Assembly (NCBI RefSeq): GCF_011075055.1
Contig: NC_058149.1
Span: forward strand, 2,889,830 to 2,953,829
DNA: 64,000 nucleotides
Reading direction: 5' to 3'
Source: Mangifera indica
Lineage: Eukaryota > Streptophyta > Magnoliopsida > Sapindales > Anacardiaceae
Below, piece by piece: positions 10,570-23,100 of the stretch (the stretch's first letter is position 1; each line of letters starts with the position of its first letter). Made by a program: the position numbers and the translations under genes. The notes below the pieces were generated by a model that made no database searches, had not been told where the DNA came from, and was given only the letters and a program-made list of their open reading frames with translations.

Positions 10570-11760
10570 ACTAAAAAATTATGGGATAATGGCATTAATC
10601 AAGATAAAATAAAATCCTATCATCAGCCTATTTTGAATTTCAAATTAGGTGATGTGCCTTTGAGTTAATCCAATTAGATAAACCCAATACTGCCAATTCT
10701 CGTATACATCCCAACTACTTTGGATTATTACACTAAGGTCTTAAAGTATAATAAAATATACTTTGGGACCATTGACTTTTCCAAAGCTCTAAATTCTTTA
10801 TCCAAAATCTAGACCGAATTTAATTTAGACAATCCTCAAACCTTCAGAGTTCATCAACTCCCTTTGTGTGACTCATAGGCTCTCCCCTAAGTCAACAGTG
10901 TTTAGATTTGTGTCAAGCTTTTGACCCAGTATCCGTTTAAACACAAATCAAGATTGGCCTGTAACTAGATATCGAGATCACCTTATTAGTATAAGGTCAA
11001 CATGTGACTTTTAACCTGTTAGTGATACGATTACTCATACAATTTGATCTTTTCGTTATAGATATCTCTTCGAGGTTGAGGTATGGATTACGTGTCTCCC
11101 TAAGGGCTCTTTTAATTATAAAGATTAACATCTATCAATGACCAAATAATATTGAATCAAATATCAACTCAATTCCACTATGATCACAGATTTAATTAGT
11201 CATTAACATTAGCCATTAAACCTTAACTGAGATATCAACTTCTGTACTTGAAAATGGCAAATCCTTTATTGATCCACCATAGCATTCATATAGATCCCGA
11301 TATAGTCAATCGTCAACTTTCTGGTAATTCATTAATTAGACTACGCTGGGTTGGTGTCAAATTATACCAATCCTTGTACCAGACTATTTAATAACCTCAA
11401 GTCTTAGGATTACATGTACCTTCGTTCATTAAGAGGATATTTTCCGTGGGCACTAAAACAACAATCTATATGGAATCCCCTTGGCTAGTCATTTTGGCAA
11501 ACACGTCAATAATATATACCCTTGTATTGTACCAAGTCGTTAACAAATAACTTTGATATGTGAGAACTGTTCTCATCTTTTGATGATGTTGTTTAACACA
11601 ATGCTAACTCTACCACTATTCCCCATGCCCTTGAACATAGTCATATCAAAGTTACGAATATTTTAACAATAACTATCTAATATAAACACACTGGCTATGA
11701 CAATAAGATGCGGAGCACTAATACCCTCATCACAATTAAACTATTCTTAAAACAATTATT
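10570..11760. repeat. Retroelement-like noncoding sequence, unclassified
   Basis: No open frame. The text (for example the stretches around 10810-10900 and 11390-11480) resembles LTR or untranslated sequence of plant LTR retrotransposons from general familiarity, but I see neither TG...CA ends nor target duplications here. Treat as a suggestion only. A repeat-library search would decide. Confidence 0.25.
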
Positions 11761-12288
11761 TATTTTGAATAAAATAAAGATAATATAAATATTATATTTA
11801 TCAATTAAATCTTAAAGATTATATAAATATCAGTTGTGACGAGTAACTTGAGGGTACTACTGTAACATGTAGGACAACAGTTGCTATCAATTAAATGTAC
11901 CAAGCCCCACAAGAACTCCATGCTGCCTCCTCCACGTTTCAGTTGATTAAGACTGACATTACACTTCCAAGTTTCATTAATTTCTTTTAGTTTTAAAATT
12001 ATTAATGTGATGTCGTTATCCAATTGGTTGAGCTTCAATTATGAAACCACCATTGAATCTTGGAAAACTGACAAATCAAATAATTAGCTGCTATTAGTTT
12101 GTATGTGAAAACGGTCTCATCTAAGATAAAAAATTGATTTGAATTTTGAACTTCCCACATGATGCTTCCTGAAGTCTCATCTCAATTTAGTTGTGAACAA
12201 GATCGGATCTTAGCCAGACCCAGACTGATTTGAACTTCCCGTTCTTAATCACTCCAATCTTCCCCCCTTGAATGCCAATAGGGCCGAG
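11761..12288 (+). promoter_or_regulatory. Upstream region of the UGT gene, with a short overlapping uORF
   Basis: AT-rich 5' flank of the glycosyltransferase gene. No strong TATA box was identified. An upstream ATG at 12272 opens a 16-codon frame ending with TAG at 12320-12322. It overlaps, out of frame, the start codon at 12289. The uATG has T at -3 (weak context), while the main ATG has G at -3, so leaky scanning would be expected if the uATG is in the mRNA. The transcript start is unknown. Confidence 0.4.
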
Positions 12289-13739
12289 ATGCCAGAAACC
12301 AAAAGCAGCCGAAAACACATAGCGGTTTTAGCATTTCCATTCGGAACTCATGCTACTCCTCTTCTTGGTTTCGTCCGGAGGATATCGGAGGCTGCTTCGG
12401 ATGCGAAGTTTTCTTTCTTCAGCACGGCTCAATCCAATGCCGTGCTGCTTGCAAACCGTGGAGAAGTTGAGAGGGTGAAATTTCTTGACGTTGATTCCGG
12501 GTTACCGAACGGCTACGTGTTTAATAAGAGTGATCCGAATGCGCCTGTAGTATACTTCTTAAAGGCAACACCAGGCAATTTTGAGAGAGCTGTAGAGATT
12601 GTCGTTGCAGAAACGGGAATGGAGTTTTCCTGCTTCATCTCTGATGCTTTCATGTGGTTCGCCGCCGAGATGGCCGAGAAAAGGCGAGTCCCGTGGATCG
12701 CGTTGTGGACCTCCGGACCTCGCTCTCTTCTTGTCCATCTTCATACCGACTTTTTGAGGGAACGTCTTGGAATCAATGGTATAGACATGATAATTTATGT
12801 GTGTTCTCTTACTTTGATTATCTTTTAACTACTGATTAATTAGTGATTGATTAAGTTTGATTTCATTTACCAGGACCTGGAGAACAAACACTGGAATTTT
12901 TTCCTGGATTATCTGAAATACGAGCAATGGATCTTCCGGAGGGTTTAGTTTCAGGACCTTTAGATGAGGGCGTCCCTCTTCTTCTTCATAAAATGGGACA
13001 AATCCTGCCGAAAGCAGCCGCTGTGGCTGCAAATTCCTATGAGGAATTAGACCTTCCCGATGTGAACAAATTGATGAAGACAAGACTGCCGAAGTTTCTT
13101 AACATTGGCCCATTCACCTTAAGCTCTCTACTGCTCCCAGCTTCCGATGAATACTGCTGCCTGGAATGGTTAGAAAAGCGCGAAAAATCATCAGTTGCCT
13201 ACATAAGTTTCGGCAGTGTGATTCAACCCCCACTTCCTGAGCTGACAGCTTTAGCTGAAGCGCTAGAGGCAAGAAAGACTCCATTTCTGTGGTCATTTAG
13301 AGGCAATCCTACGGAACAGTTACCGTTAGGATTTTTACAAAGGACCAGCGTGTATGGCAAGATGGTACCATGGGCGCCCCAGATAAAAATCCTCCAGCAT
13401 TCTTCAGTTGGGGTGTTTGTGACACATGGTGGATGGAACTCTATTCTGGAAAGCATTATTGGCGGCGTGCCCATGATTTGTCGGCCGTTTTTCGGGGATC
13501 AGAAGCTGAACGAACGAACTCTGGAGACAGTTTGGGGGATTGGACTGGGAATTGAGGGAAGGAAATTCACCAAAGATGGAACAATGAAAGCCCTGGAAGT
13601 GGTATTGTGTAGCGAACAAGGGAAGATTATGAGAGAAAAAATTGCTGTCCTGAAAAAGCTTGCATTTCAAGCTGTTGAATCTGAAGGTAGCTCCACCGCA
13701 AATTTCAAAGCTGTTATGGAGTTAATTACCAAGACTTAG
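12289..13739 (+). CDS. UDP-glycosyltransferase, flavonoid/anthocyanidin 3-O-glucosyltransferase-like (UGT78 type)
   Basis: Two exons, 12289-12778 and 12874-13739, joined across a 95-bp GT-AG intron in phase 1; product 451 aa. The ATG at 12289 is chosen because the frame further upstream opens only with TTG. The N-terminal domain has the catalytic His21 in AFPFGTHATPLL and Asp119 in FISDAFMWFA. These match His20 and Asp119 of grape VvGT1, the acid-base pair of flavonoid 3-O-glucosyltransferases. The 44-residue sugar-donor (PSPG) box spans about 330-373, from WAPQ through GGWNS and GGVP to GDQ; the terminal Gln is typical of UDP-glucose use. The box has THGGWNS where most relatives have THCGWNS. 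No signal peptide or membrane segment, so a cytosolic enzyme. Likely role: glucosylating the 3-OH of flavonols or anthocyanidins; the exact acceptor cannot be read from sequence. Looks intact. Confidence 0.95.
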
Positions 13740-15100
13740 TTTTATGGGTGATTGCTTTATTTTCTTCTTCAATCATTTATGATTCAAGATTATAAATAAT
13801 TTAACTTTTATTTACAAATTTAAATGGATCTTTAAGCCATTGCTTAAAGATAATGCATAATAGATATTATTTTATCTTTAAATAATTCAAAAATATCTAA
13901 CCATATAATAATAAATTATCTCAAAATGAGTGTATATAGTCCAACCATATAACAAGTTATTATCTCACAATGAGTGTATATAATTTTATAGTGCAATGCT
14001 GACAAAAATTAAGAATGGTAAATTGGCAGTTTGGGTGGCCAAGACTAATTAAAGCGATAAAAGTCATCCACTCTACTCCACACTTTCTTTTAATATATAA
14101 AAATTATTATATTTAATTTATATAAAATAATTTTTTTTCATAATATTAAACTTATGTACATTTACCCAATCATTTTGTTAGAACTGGGTATCACTTCGTC
14201 TATAAGATGTTATGATGCACATACGGATCTCACTGCGTCCCCAAATATTGTTTCTGCATTTTCTAATTACTAGCTCTTAGTTGTTTTTGCCTCAACCTTT
14301 TGCGGTTACAAGTTTTCACCTTCTTTCACTTTAGGGGATATTGGATGCTATGGAAATTTCTTTCCATTCTCTTTATTGTATAATAATTTTTTTAATTTAT
14401 TTCAAATATCTGCCTCGTGGATATGAGTCATGGATATGGGTTTAAAACTTATACCATTTTTTGTATGGATACCCATGGGTACTCGTCTGTTTGCAATCTA
14501 GTACAGTCAAACACAAACATCAAGATTAATAACCTCATGATATTTCAAACACACTTTCCCCTAAAATTCCAAAAGAGTTGTTGAAAAGAAAATTCTAATG
14601 CGTCACTGATATTTTTCTTACTCTGAAAACAGAAAAAACGAAGAATATATATAAGAAATCCTATTAAAATAACCTTAATTTTTCCCGCGTATACATTTTT
14701 TGCCCTCCTAATTTTAATTATACATTTCTATTCAAAAAAACATGTGCATTACCAATTATACCTCTAGATATATAAATCTTGGAAACCTTAGGGGGGAAAA
14801 TGTTATTTTTGAAACTTAGGTTGGGACAAATTGTTAGTTTTTAAGGTTTAAGAAGAAAAAATAAAATCAAACTTAAGTTTATTTTTAATACTACAGATAA
14901 AATGACGATTTACCTTTAAAACCGTTAATTTTAACTTCTTATGAATGAATAAATAAGATTTTCAAAGTTAATGAGAGGAAACTTGAGAAAACAACATACC
15001 TTGGATAGAAAATAGTCCTTCGACTATTTTATATTTTATTATTATATACAACTTTATAAATTTTAAAACTAATAACCTTTTTCTTGAACAGAGCTTTGGA
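13740..15100. other. UGT 3' flank and intergenic sequence
   Basis: The first ~100 bp after the stop are AT-rich and may hold the 3' UTR (ATAAAT strings near 13790). A short repeat, (A)TGAGTGTATATA with an ATAT(A)ACCATATAA-like context, occurs twice near 13900-13985. No gene recognised. Confidence 0.4.
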
Positions 15101-15933
15101 TGTATGAAACATTCAATTTGGGTTCATAGATTGGAAGGCTAGAGATTGCGTCTCCAAGTGTTAAAATAGAGGACCGTTGAACACCTACGGTGGGAGATTG
15201 TACTAACATTTTCAGGGCTTCTTCAGTACAGTATTAACAATATTTATTATTTTAGTTAGTTAATTCAGTATGTGTTCTAAATGTGTTGTCGTCACTTATG
15301 TAAGGATGTTATTACTCCGATGTTGATTCCTTCAAGGGAGGAGAGGGAATCACTTTGGTACAAAGAAGCTTTGGAATACATGGGGTACAAGGATGAGTCT
15401 AATCAATTTTGTAGCACCGTTTAATCTCCAGACTCCATGCCTTCACTCCAACGAGCCCATTGCCTCTCCTCCACACACCAACACGCGCGCCCCCCCACAC
15501 CCCCCCCCCCCCCCCCCCCCCCCCACCCCCAAACCAACTGTGAGACCCAACCCCATCCTACCGTGAGGTCCCCCCACCAACTGCGATCCCTTACTCTTAT
15601 TGAGTGGTCCCTACCCCTTGTTGTGGCCCCCTCCCCCACATGGGGTTCCACAACAAGGATGCCATTGTTGCTCGATTGGAGAAGACGATTGTCACATAGG
15701 AGCATCTCTTGTGAGGATTTTTGGAATTGGTCAACCGACAACTGACTGTAGTAGAGTTATTTTTGTGGAGTAGTAGCGAATCTTGGCGTCATACACTACT
15801 GCTCCCTCCGCAAACAAGGTTAATATTATATATTAAATTTATCTGTTTTCACATAAATTTATAAAATAGATAAATTAACTTTGGTCATATTATAGGATCC
15901 GACGATGGAGGTCATCAGCAAGGTCCCACCAGA
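15101..15933. other. Region upstream of the Ulp1-like pseudogene, with a C homopolymer
   Basis: 15330-15420 can be read on the plus strand as EERESLWYKEALEYMGYKDESNQFCSTV, which looks like a short coding exon, but nothing identifies it. 15430-15680 is a C-rich, repetitive stretch. Open frames there on both strands encode proline- or glycine-rich products and are composition artefacts. Confidence 0.3.
15500..15524. repeat. Poly-C tract (25 C)
   Basis: An uninterrupted run of C inside a C-rich stretch. On the minus strand it is poly-G, able to form G-quadruplexes and prone to length error in sequencing. Confidence 0.9.
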
Positions 15934-17010
15934 TGATGATCCAATCATGTTTGGGATGGTCCCCACCTCGGGTCCGAACAACACAGCACTTCAGCCCAAG
16001 TCCAATACTCGGAGGACATTAAAATAAGCCCGTACGCCGACCCTCTAAGGCAGCGAAGGCAACAGGAGGTTGGTTGGGCCTCATTTGAAATTGATGAACA
16101 TGGTGAGGAGGCAGGCTTTACATTGTGGTACGACGAGGCCAAGGATCCTGATTTCGAGCCAACATTTTTTATAGAGCCTGGATAAAGAATCGGTGGAATG
16201 TCCTTGTCAAAAGTGATTAATGGCTAACGCATGAGGTATGAGAATTGATTCCATAGTGTCTTTTACGTATAATATTATAATAATAATCACAACTTTATTT
16301 TTATTCTTTGATTTATACAGCACATTGGTAGCTATCCGGCATTGTTGTTACACTCGGCGCAAAATGATAAGTGGACGAGCGTCGACTGCACATTTGTTGC
16401 GTGGCTACCGAGCTTCATGAGAGAACACGCTGAGGTTCGACCAGAGTACAAATGGCCCAGATTTTTGTTGGATCCCATAGAGGGAGTGGATGTGGATGAT
16501 AAAAATCAAGGATTCATGCCATGGAGCAACGTTGACAGAGTAAGCATCCAGATTACTAATTAATTTTTTTGTAATGTAAACTCTACTTGTATCATTAGGT
16601 TAAACATTGACTCTGTCCGACTGTCTGTGTAGGTATATATCCCAATTAATTTTGATAATCAACATTGGCTGTGTGGTGAGCTCGACTTGGGGGCGTGAAG
16701 GCTCAACGTATACAACTCATCGAAGAGTTTCATCACAACTCAGGAGCGCTCCGATGAGTTAACTGGCCCGTACTGATACCTACCAGCCATCATAGCTCAG
16801 TCAAGGTATTGGGACGACATGAGGTTGCTCCCAAATGATGATTTGCTCACTATTTGTCGACGAACCGATGTGCCACAACAGGCATCACATTCTGATGACT
16901 GTGAGGTGCTTACTCTGATGTTCATTGAGTGCCTGGGCAAAGGACTCCAGTTTGATTTCAGCATTGATGATTGAGCCAACTTGAGGACCGAGATAGCATC
17001 TAAGATACTC
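15934..17010 (+). pseudogene. Ulp1/C48 cysteine-protease-like gene of transposon type, broken
   Basis: Plus-strand pieces line up as a multi-exon gene. 15940-16180 encodes HLGSEQHSTSAQVQYSEDI and ...QEVGWASFEIDEHGEEAGFTLWYDEAKDP before a stop. 16325-16540 encodes VDCTFVAWLPSFMREHAEV and ends WSNVDR at a GTAAGC donor. An acceptor near 16632 continues VYIPINFDNQHWLCGELDLGA, then a stop, then RLNVYNSS. 16860-17010 gives SDDCEVLTLMFIECL. The HW...DL and DC...TL...F motifs are the His and Cys catalytic blocks of Ulp1-type (C48) proteases; Glu replaces the usual Gly after Cys. Stops at about 16183, 16697 and 16975 disable it. Such domains are common in Mutator-like (KAONASHI) and some CACTA elements of plants, so this is most likely transposon cargo rather than a host SUMO protease. 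Confidence 0.7.
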
Positions 17011-17442
17011 CGTTGTTTATTTTTTATTTCATTGTTTACATTTGTTCTTGTTATTCTATATTCCAATATCGTTGTATACATTTGTGTGTCTATACCATAC
17101 ATTATTTGATCTTTCAGTATACACATATCTTTTTATATTTTATTAAAATGAGTATTGTAGATGCTTCAACGTATAAGGAAAAAATACAAATTATAACAAA
17201 TATCAATGATTACACATATTCTTGCATGGAATTGCAAATAACGGGCTATAGAAGATATTTACTTAGGTTGTAGCAGGGAACCTTAATCTATAACCAAACA
17301 TTCCTTTCGAAAAACCAACGCTACTACCTATATATAAATATAAAAATCTCTTGAAGCCCGTTATCGACATTCCATGCAAGAATCTATGCATTATTTTGTA
17401 CCCAGTAGCCTTCTTACCTTCACTCTACCGCAAACAATAATC
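17011..17442. other. Intergenic, no recognisable feature
   Basis: AT-rich 3' flank of the Ulp1-like pseudogene; nothing recognised. Confidence 0.35.
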
Positions 17443-17871
17443 CACTAAAAGAAAGGAAAACAAATTGGGATTAACAACAGGAAAACAATGATTGGATAAA
17501 TGTTTGATTTTTATAAGTACTATATTTATAATTTTAATAACTAATTATTTATATTCTTGTTAAAATTTAATACAATTATAACTTTAATAAAAAAAGTGAT
17601 TGTTAAAAGTATATTTTATATCGTTAAAAGTATTAATGATAATAATATTTTATCAGGAGAAGCAACAGTGCTAGGCGATGAGGGGAGTTTTCCTATTAAA
17701 ACTTTTAAAAGATAATTTTTAACCACCATTTTTATTATAAATTATAAATTTATTAATTTTTAATAAGACTAAATAATTAGATACTAAAGTTATGAAAATA
17801 ACATTTATAATAACATGGTATTTATCTTTTTTTTTTTTTAGTTAATGTTGGTTTTTTTTTTCTTTTCAGTG
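17443..17871. mobile_element. CACTA-type MITE (copy 1)
   Basis: 429 bp bounded by CACTAAAAGAAAGG and its imperfect inverse ending CTTTTCAGTG. The flanking trinucleotides ATC/ATG nearly match, as expected for a 3-bp target duplication. No coding capacity. Its interior (TCGTTAAAAGTATTAATGAT, AAAACTTTTAAAAGAT, AGTTATGAAAATAACATTTATAA) is recognisably related to the element at 39980-40280, which supports both calls. Confidence 0.5.
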
Positions 17872-18119
17872 ATGTGGACTTAACTCTCTTATCTAACCCA
17901 TGGTTGCCATCTACAGACTCCATCACCACCAGCTGCCTATCAAGTCACATCACGTAAATCATGACTATGATGCATCATCCGTTAAATTCCTACAAAATAT
18001 GCCACATTATTGTTAAAACCCATAATATTCATTAATATAGAATGCTTGCATAGTGATATCAAAATTTACAGAGTTTGGCAACACAATATTGATCAAAATC
18101 CATTATACATTGCAAATAA

Positions 18120-19390
18120 AATTCATTCATATGATACAGAAAATATATATATATGATGACTAGGCAATTTTATTTTTGTCTTGTCTTCATTGATGGCCAC
18201 CAATTGAAGCCCCATGACCAATATGCTATGCTGTTCGACCCTTTTTCTATGACCCCTACATATAGATGCTTTGTTGGCATCTAGGATAAGATTTGAATTC
18301 AATCTATTATGTCCAACTTGGTGGCATAAACTGCAATGTTGTTCCCACATTTCCTCTCCTTGTAAAGGTTACCTATTGTGCTTAAAGGGTTACCTTGAAT
18401 GTTAACATTGCATTGGAGGCAAAAGTACCACAAGGATTTGTTTAGGACACTGCCACTCTAACCCATCCCCTAACAGGTTTACACTTTCCCTTTACACAAC
18501 TCTCAAATATTCGGTGGAATAATATTTGTTAACCCATTGGTTACAATATGACAAGTTCCAAAACCTGACAATTGTCGCAACATGCATACATGGGAGGTGG
18601 AACAATTGAAACTTACTTCATGTAAATTCTCTTTCTGAAAGATCAATAAGAGCAATCAATTTCCCCGATTCATGTACTTCATATCTTTGTGTAGTTATTG
18701 GTTTTACAATCATATTGGCTAATTTGCAGACATGTTCGACCACTTTCTCCTCGACTTAGAGGGTCAAAGGTTAAAACAAGCCTATACGTGATCAATCCAA
18801 TACAAACATTAATATTTAATAAATGCTTAATTAAAAAAAATGAGCATTATTTTAGTCAAACAGTCATGAACCTGTTAGGTTACATTTACTATAAAACCAT
18901 CTTTGTAAGGTGGTTGGGATAAATTCAATGATCATCGTCATAGGTAGCTTCCTTGCATGATATGCCAAGACATTTAACGACTCTATAATGTTTGTGGTAA
19001 TTATATTATAGTGGACTTCTGTGAAATGAGCATAAGCCCACCTTTTATAATCAATATTGTTCAAATAAGCAACAACCCTTGGGTTTACAACATAAACACT
19101 ACGCATAGCCTTATCAATATCTAGTACTCAATAAGATTTTATGGCTTTCCAAAATATCCCTTCTATCAACTTGGTCTGCTTGTACCTACTATGCATGTTC
19201 CCTCTTTATATGTTAGTAGCACCAATTATGGCGGGCATTCAGAGACAATCCTTTAATAAAGGCAATGATAGTGTGTTGTCTATCTAAAATAATTGATAAA
19301 TCAAGGATGTCAACAATGCATCGATGTAAAGCTCTCATAAACAAGGTCCAAGTTATAATCTTGTGGATTGTGGCTTAAACTAATACTAAG
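18120..19390 (-). pseudogene. Mutator-like element (MULE) transposase remnant
   Basis: Read right to left on the minus strand: about 19385-19230 gives TLFMRALHRCIVDILDLSIILDRQHTIIAFIK and NARHNWC, the MULE catalytic-core end with its C/W-rich motif. 19106-18864 gives an open stretch VNPRVVAYLNNIDYKRWAYAHF...YNIITTNIIESLNVL...EFIPTTLQRWFY. This matches the MURA-type signature 'KWARAHFPGKRYNVMTTNIAESLN' and 'LQRWFYERR'. 18640-18430 corresponds weakly to the SWIM region, and 18350-18300 gives a CSLCHQVGHN zinc-knuckle remnant with the final Cys replaced by Ser. Frameshifts separate the blocks. The catalytic DDE start is missing and copia-like sequence begins nearby at about 19390. Identity as a MULE transposase is secure. 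Confidence 0.85.
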
Positions 19391-20129
19391 GACAAAATTG
19401 TAATACTTGTAATTATGTAAGGGTCAAACAGTCTTTTTTGTAAATGAGGACATTATGGTCATTATAGCCACGGTTTTGACCTAGGTATTTAAACCTTTGG
19501 TTGCTTGAATTCTCTAGAATTCCATTCTTTCTCTACCTCATCTCTTTTGCTCTCCAGTATATATACACTTTGCTAGGGTTTCTTATTACAAAGAAAATCC
19601 TTGGGCTTTTTTCAATTTAGCAAGTGATTAGTCGAGTTTTTGTGTTAAGTGTCCAATGACACTTGATTTCAGAGTAGTTTTGCTTCTATGGATTTAGATT
19701 GAAGGTTTGGTGTTGTGAGTTGTTTATTTTTACATTATCATTGTGGATTTGATTGGAGGTTGCCTCTATTTAGAATATAAGGTTTCGATTTTAAAACCTA
19801 AATGAAGTATTTTTGGTGTTGTTTGTTATTTCCTATTTCTCTATGTGTTATATTATTGGTTGAATATTTGAGCTAATCTTATTTAAATATACAAACTAAA
19901 TCGGTTCTAAAAGTTAACATATCTCTTATTTCCTGTCAACCCAAATGTCAATAGGTAAATTCAGTTATTCTTATCTTTCCCAATAATATTGAAAAAGTGT
20001 CTCCAATATCCACACAAATAATAGGATGGTAGTACTCCCAAAATGCTCTAACTGAGTATGAATTGTTACAATAGAAGCAACAAGAGTTATTTTACCCTTG
20101 AATGAACGAAGCTAAAAATGATATTGTCT
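19391..20129 (+). other. Probable 5' region of the copia element
   Basis: Contains a TATATATACA string near 19560 and TTAGGGTTTC-like sequence, then AT-rich text leading into copia coding blocks. It may include the 5' LTR, but I could not find a matching 3' copy. Confidence 0.3.
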
Positions 20130-23100
20130 CATTTTACATAAAGTGATGAAACTTTAATTTTCAGTACTATGATATTAACTGAGTATTATCCTACATGGAT
20201 TATGGACTTAGAAACCACTAACTAAGTAGCTCATAATAGAGGAGCTTTAGTGGATTTTTGTTGAATTCCAAAGAAGGTGAGTTAGGTTTATGTAGGAAAC
20301 AACATAAGAGTTGAAGTAAATGAGATAATCACAAGTAAATAAGTTTTGCAAGGCTGTTGAATCCTATACCTTCGTGAAATTCAATATACTCTAAATATTT
20401 GACAAGTCTTAGTCAAAGTACTTGTTTTTCTTAAACTAAAATATAATGCGAATTTCTTTAGGTGCTCTATTAAAATGTAATAGAATTTGTTTCTATGGAT
20501 TTGGTTTATTGGTTGAATAATTATAAGCTGTTAGTCAGCCTTCATTATGACAATGTTAGTTTCATTATTTGTTTCTCCTATATGTGTGGATGTGAATGTA
20601 AATATATAACATGTTAAATTAAAGCAAGTTTGCCAAGATAAATTGAATAGATTGGCCTATGAAAGTTTATTAAGGACTTTTACAAATTGAACTGTCTAAG
20701 TGTGAACATTGCCCAGCTAAAAAAACCATTTGACAAAGTTGTAAGAGTTTGACTTCCTTTATAGTTTATGTACTTAGATATATGTGTTTCCTATGAATGT
20801 AAAATTTGAAAAAGTATCTCACATTTCATTACTTGTGTTAATGATCATACCTATTCGGTCATGTCTACTTGATCGCCTATGAGTCAGAAGTAGTAGAGTG
20901 TTTTAAATAATATATAATTAAGGTTAAAAATCAATTAGATAAAATGGATAAGAATTTAAAAATTGACCAAAATCTTGAGTATTTATCTAAAAAGATCAAA
21001 GAATTGAGTAATGAAAAAGGAACAGTATGGGAACTAATAACTCCAAGAACTCTATAATAAAATAATGTAGCAGAGAAAAGTAATTAAATTTTATTGGAAA
21101 TAGTTAGGTTAATAATGGCACAGGCAAAACATCAACTTCACTTTGTAATGATATGACATTAACTATTGTCTATGTACTTAATTAAGTGTTTACTAAATCA
21201 GTTGCTTCCACTCTTTATGAGTTATGGACAAGTAGAAAACTTGAGTTAAAAGATTACAACCTTAGTGGTTAGTAGTGTTTTATCCATAACTTTCCTCATG
21301 AGTTTGAAAAACTGGGATCAAAAAGGAAGAATTATATCTTTATCAGATATGTTAAACACTTTAAAGGGTATATGTTCATTAAGGAGGATTTCGCTGGAAG
21401 ATTGATTAAAGGATATTTTTCCTAATAAGGATGATATTGAAAAAAAATTTCATTTGTATGAGATGAGACAAGAATAAGGATAGGTGCATATTAATGACCA
21501 TTAGTTAAGTCTTAAGAGAAAATACATATACCTACTCCAAATAGTGGGAGCAAATGTAATTCAACTCTAACTTATTTTGCATAGTGGGAGCAACGATCCT
21601 TAATTGTTTGTTTCATCAATCTCAACCTAATAGGAGCATTGAGATTAAGCTTCAATCTATTTCGAATAGTAGGAGCAATAATCATTAATTGCTTAAGAGT
21701 GGACGTCCGAAAGTATTCTAGTGGCATATTAAAATTGAAAAGGAAATTTTTATAATCACTTCCCAAGATGATGAAAAACCTAAAATCATAAAAAAAAGTT
21801 GTCTCATCCCTTGATAAGAAAAAAAAGGTAAAATGCATGGAAGAAGAGATAAAATACATAGACCTAAAATCACTCCCCAAGTCTAGGTTAACTCACCACC
21901 GAGTCAGAAACCCATTAGGAATAAGTAAATTCCCTGAATCAATTGTAAAGCAAATTTCTCAATAAATAGATACAATTTTGTCTTATGGAGAATAACTATA
22001 CCCAATGAATTGGTATAGATTTTGAAGAAGAACATTTTCATAATTTATAAGATATACTTCAATCTATTTAATTTTAGCTATAGTAACACATTTGAATTTA
22101 GAATTGTTTCAGATAAATGTAAAGACAATTTTTTTTAATTGAGAACTTAACAAAGAAATCTATGTGAAAGGAGGCATAGATATCGTTTTTATAGGTCTGA
22201 AATGCAGAGTGTGCAAGCTTCAAGAATGTTATATGATATAAAATTGTTATCCAGACAATGGTACTTCAAATTTCATGAGACTTTAATGTCACATGACTTT
22301 AAGATGATTAATCAAGACTACTATGTCTATGTGACAAAGTCTAATGACAAATTTGTAATTCTATCTTTGTGTGTTAGTCAAGGATGATTATCCATGCTTT
22401 TAACTTGAGGAGGGATTGTTCAAAGATACTTTTGACTTTGTCATAAGAGTATAATATACTCTTGTGTCAAATGGAAAATTATTAAGTCAATAGATATATC
22501 TCAAAACTCAAGATGAAAGCAGAGAAATATCAATAGTTACATATTTAAATGTCATCAAATATATTATGTATGTTATGGTACATATATGCCCAGACATTTG
22601 TTTTTTGTTGTCGGGCTAGTTAGTCGACGAGTCAATACTGAAAAGAGTACTGAAAGGCTAACTAGAGAATATTGATATATTTAAAAGGCTTTATGGATTA
22701 ATGTTTATGTGATTAAAGATCGAATTTATGTTTGATTATTTATTTTGAGGCTAGTTAAGGAGGTAATTTAAACCAATACAAATCAATTTCTAACTATGCT
22801 TTCTAACTCCAAAAAAGGCCCTATATCTTAGAGTGATAAAAAACATACATGCGTATCCAAATTCACAACAAGGTCAAGTATATAGTCTATTTAGTAATTG
22901 TGCAAGAAACTGTTGGTTAAGAAGATTATTCATGAATTTGGGTAAACAAGATGATATTGTCAGAGTAATAGTTGTCTATTGAAATAATCAAGATGGGATA
23001 GCTTTTATAAAAATTTTGAGTTTTATAGGATAACCAAACATATCAACATTAGATACAATGTTTTAAAAGACATCATTTTCAGGAAAGAACTAATCCTTTC

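Noticed and set aside
10310..10570. Overlapping ORFs on both strands
   Set aside because: The local inverted repeats make both strands open; there is no protein motif.
12268..12288. Earlier UGT start giving MNANRAEMPET...
   Set aside because: The codon at 12268 is TTG. The first in-frame ATG is 12289, which also gives the His21/Asp119 spacing of VvGT1-like enzymes.
13223..13670. Minus-strand ORFs over the second UGT exon
   Set aside because: They are antisense shadows of the PSPG-containing exon.
15421..15745. Proline-rich and glycine-rich ORFs on opposite strands
   Set aside because: They arise from a C-rich low-complexity stretch with a C homopolymer and have no family signature.
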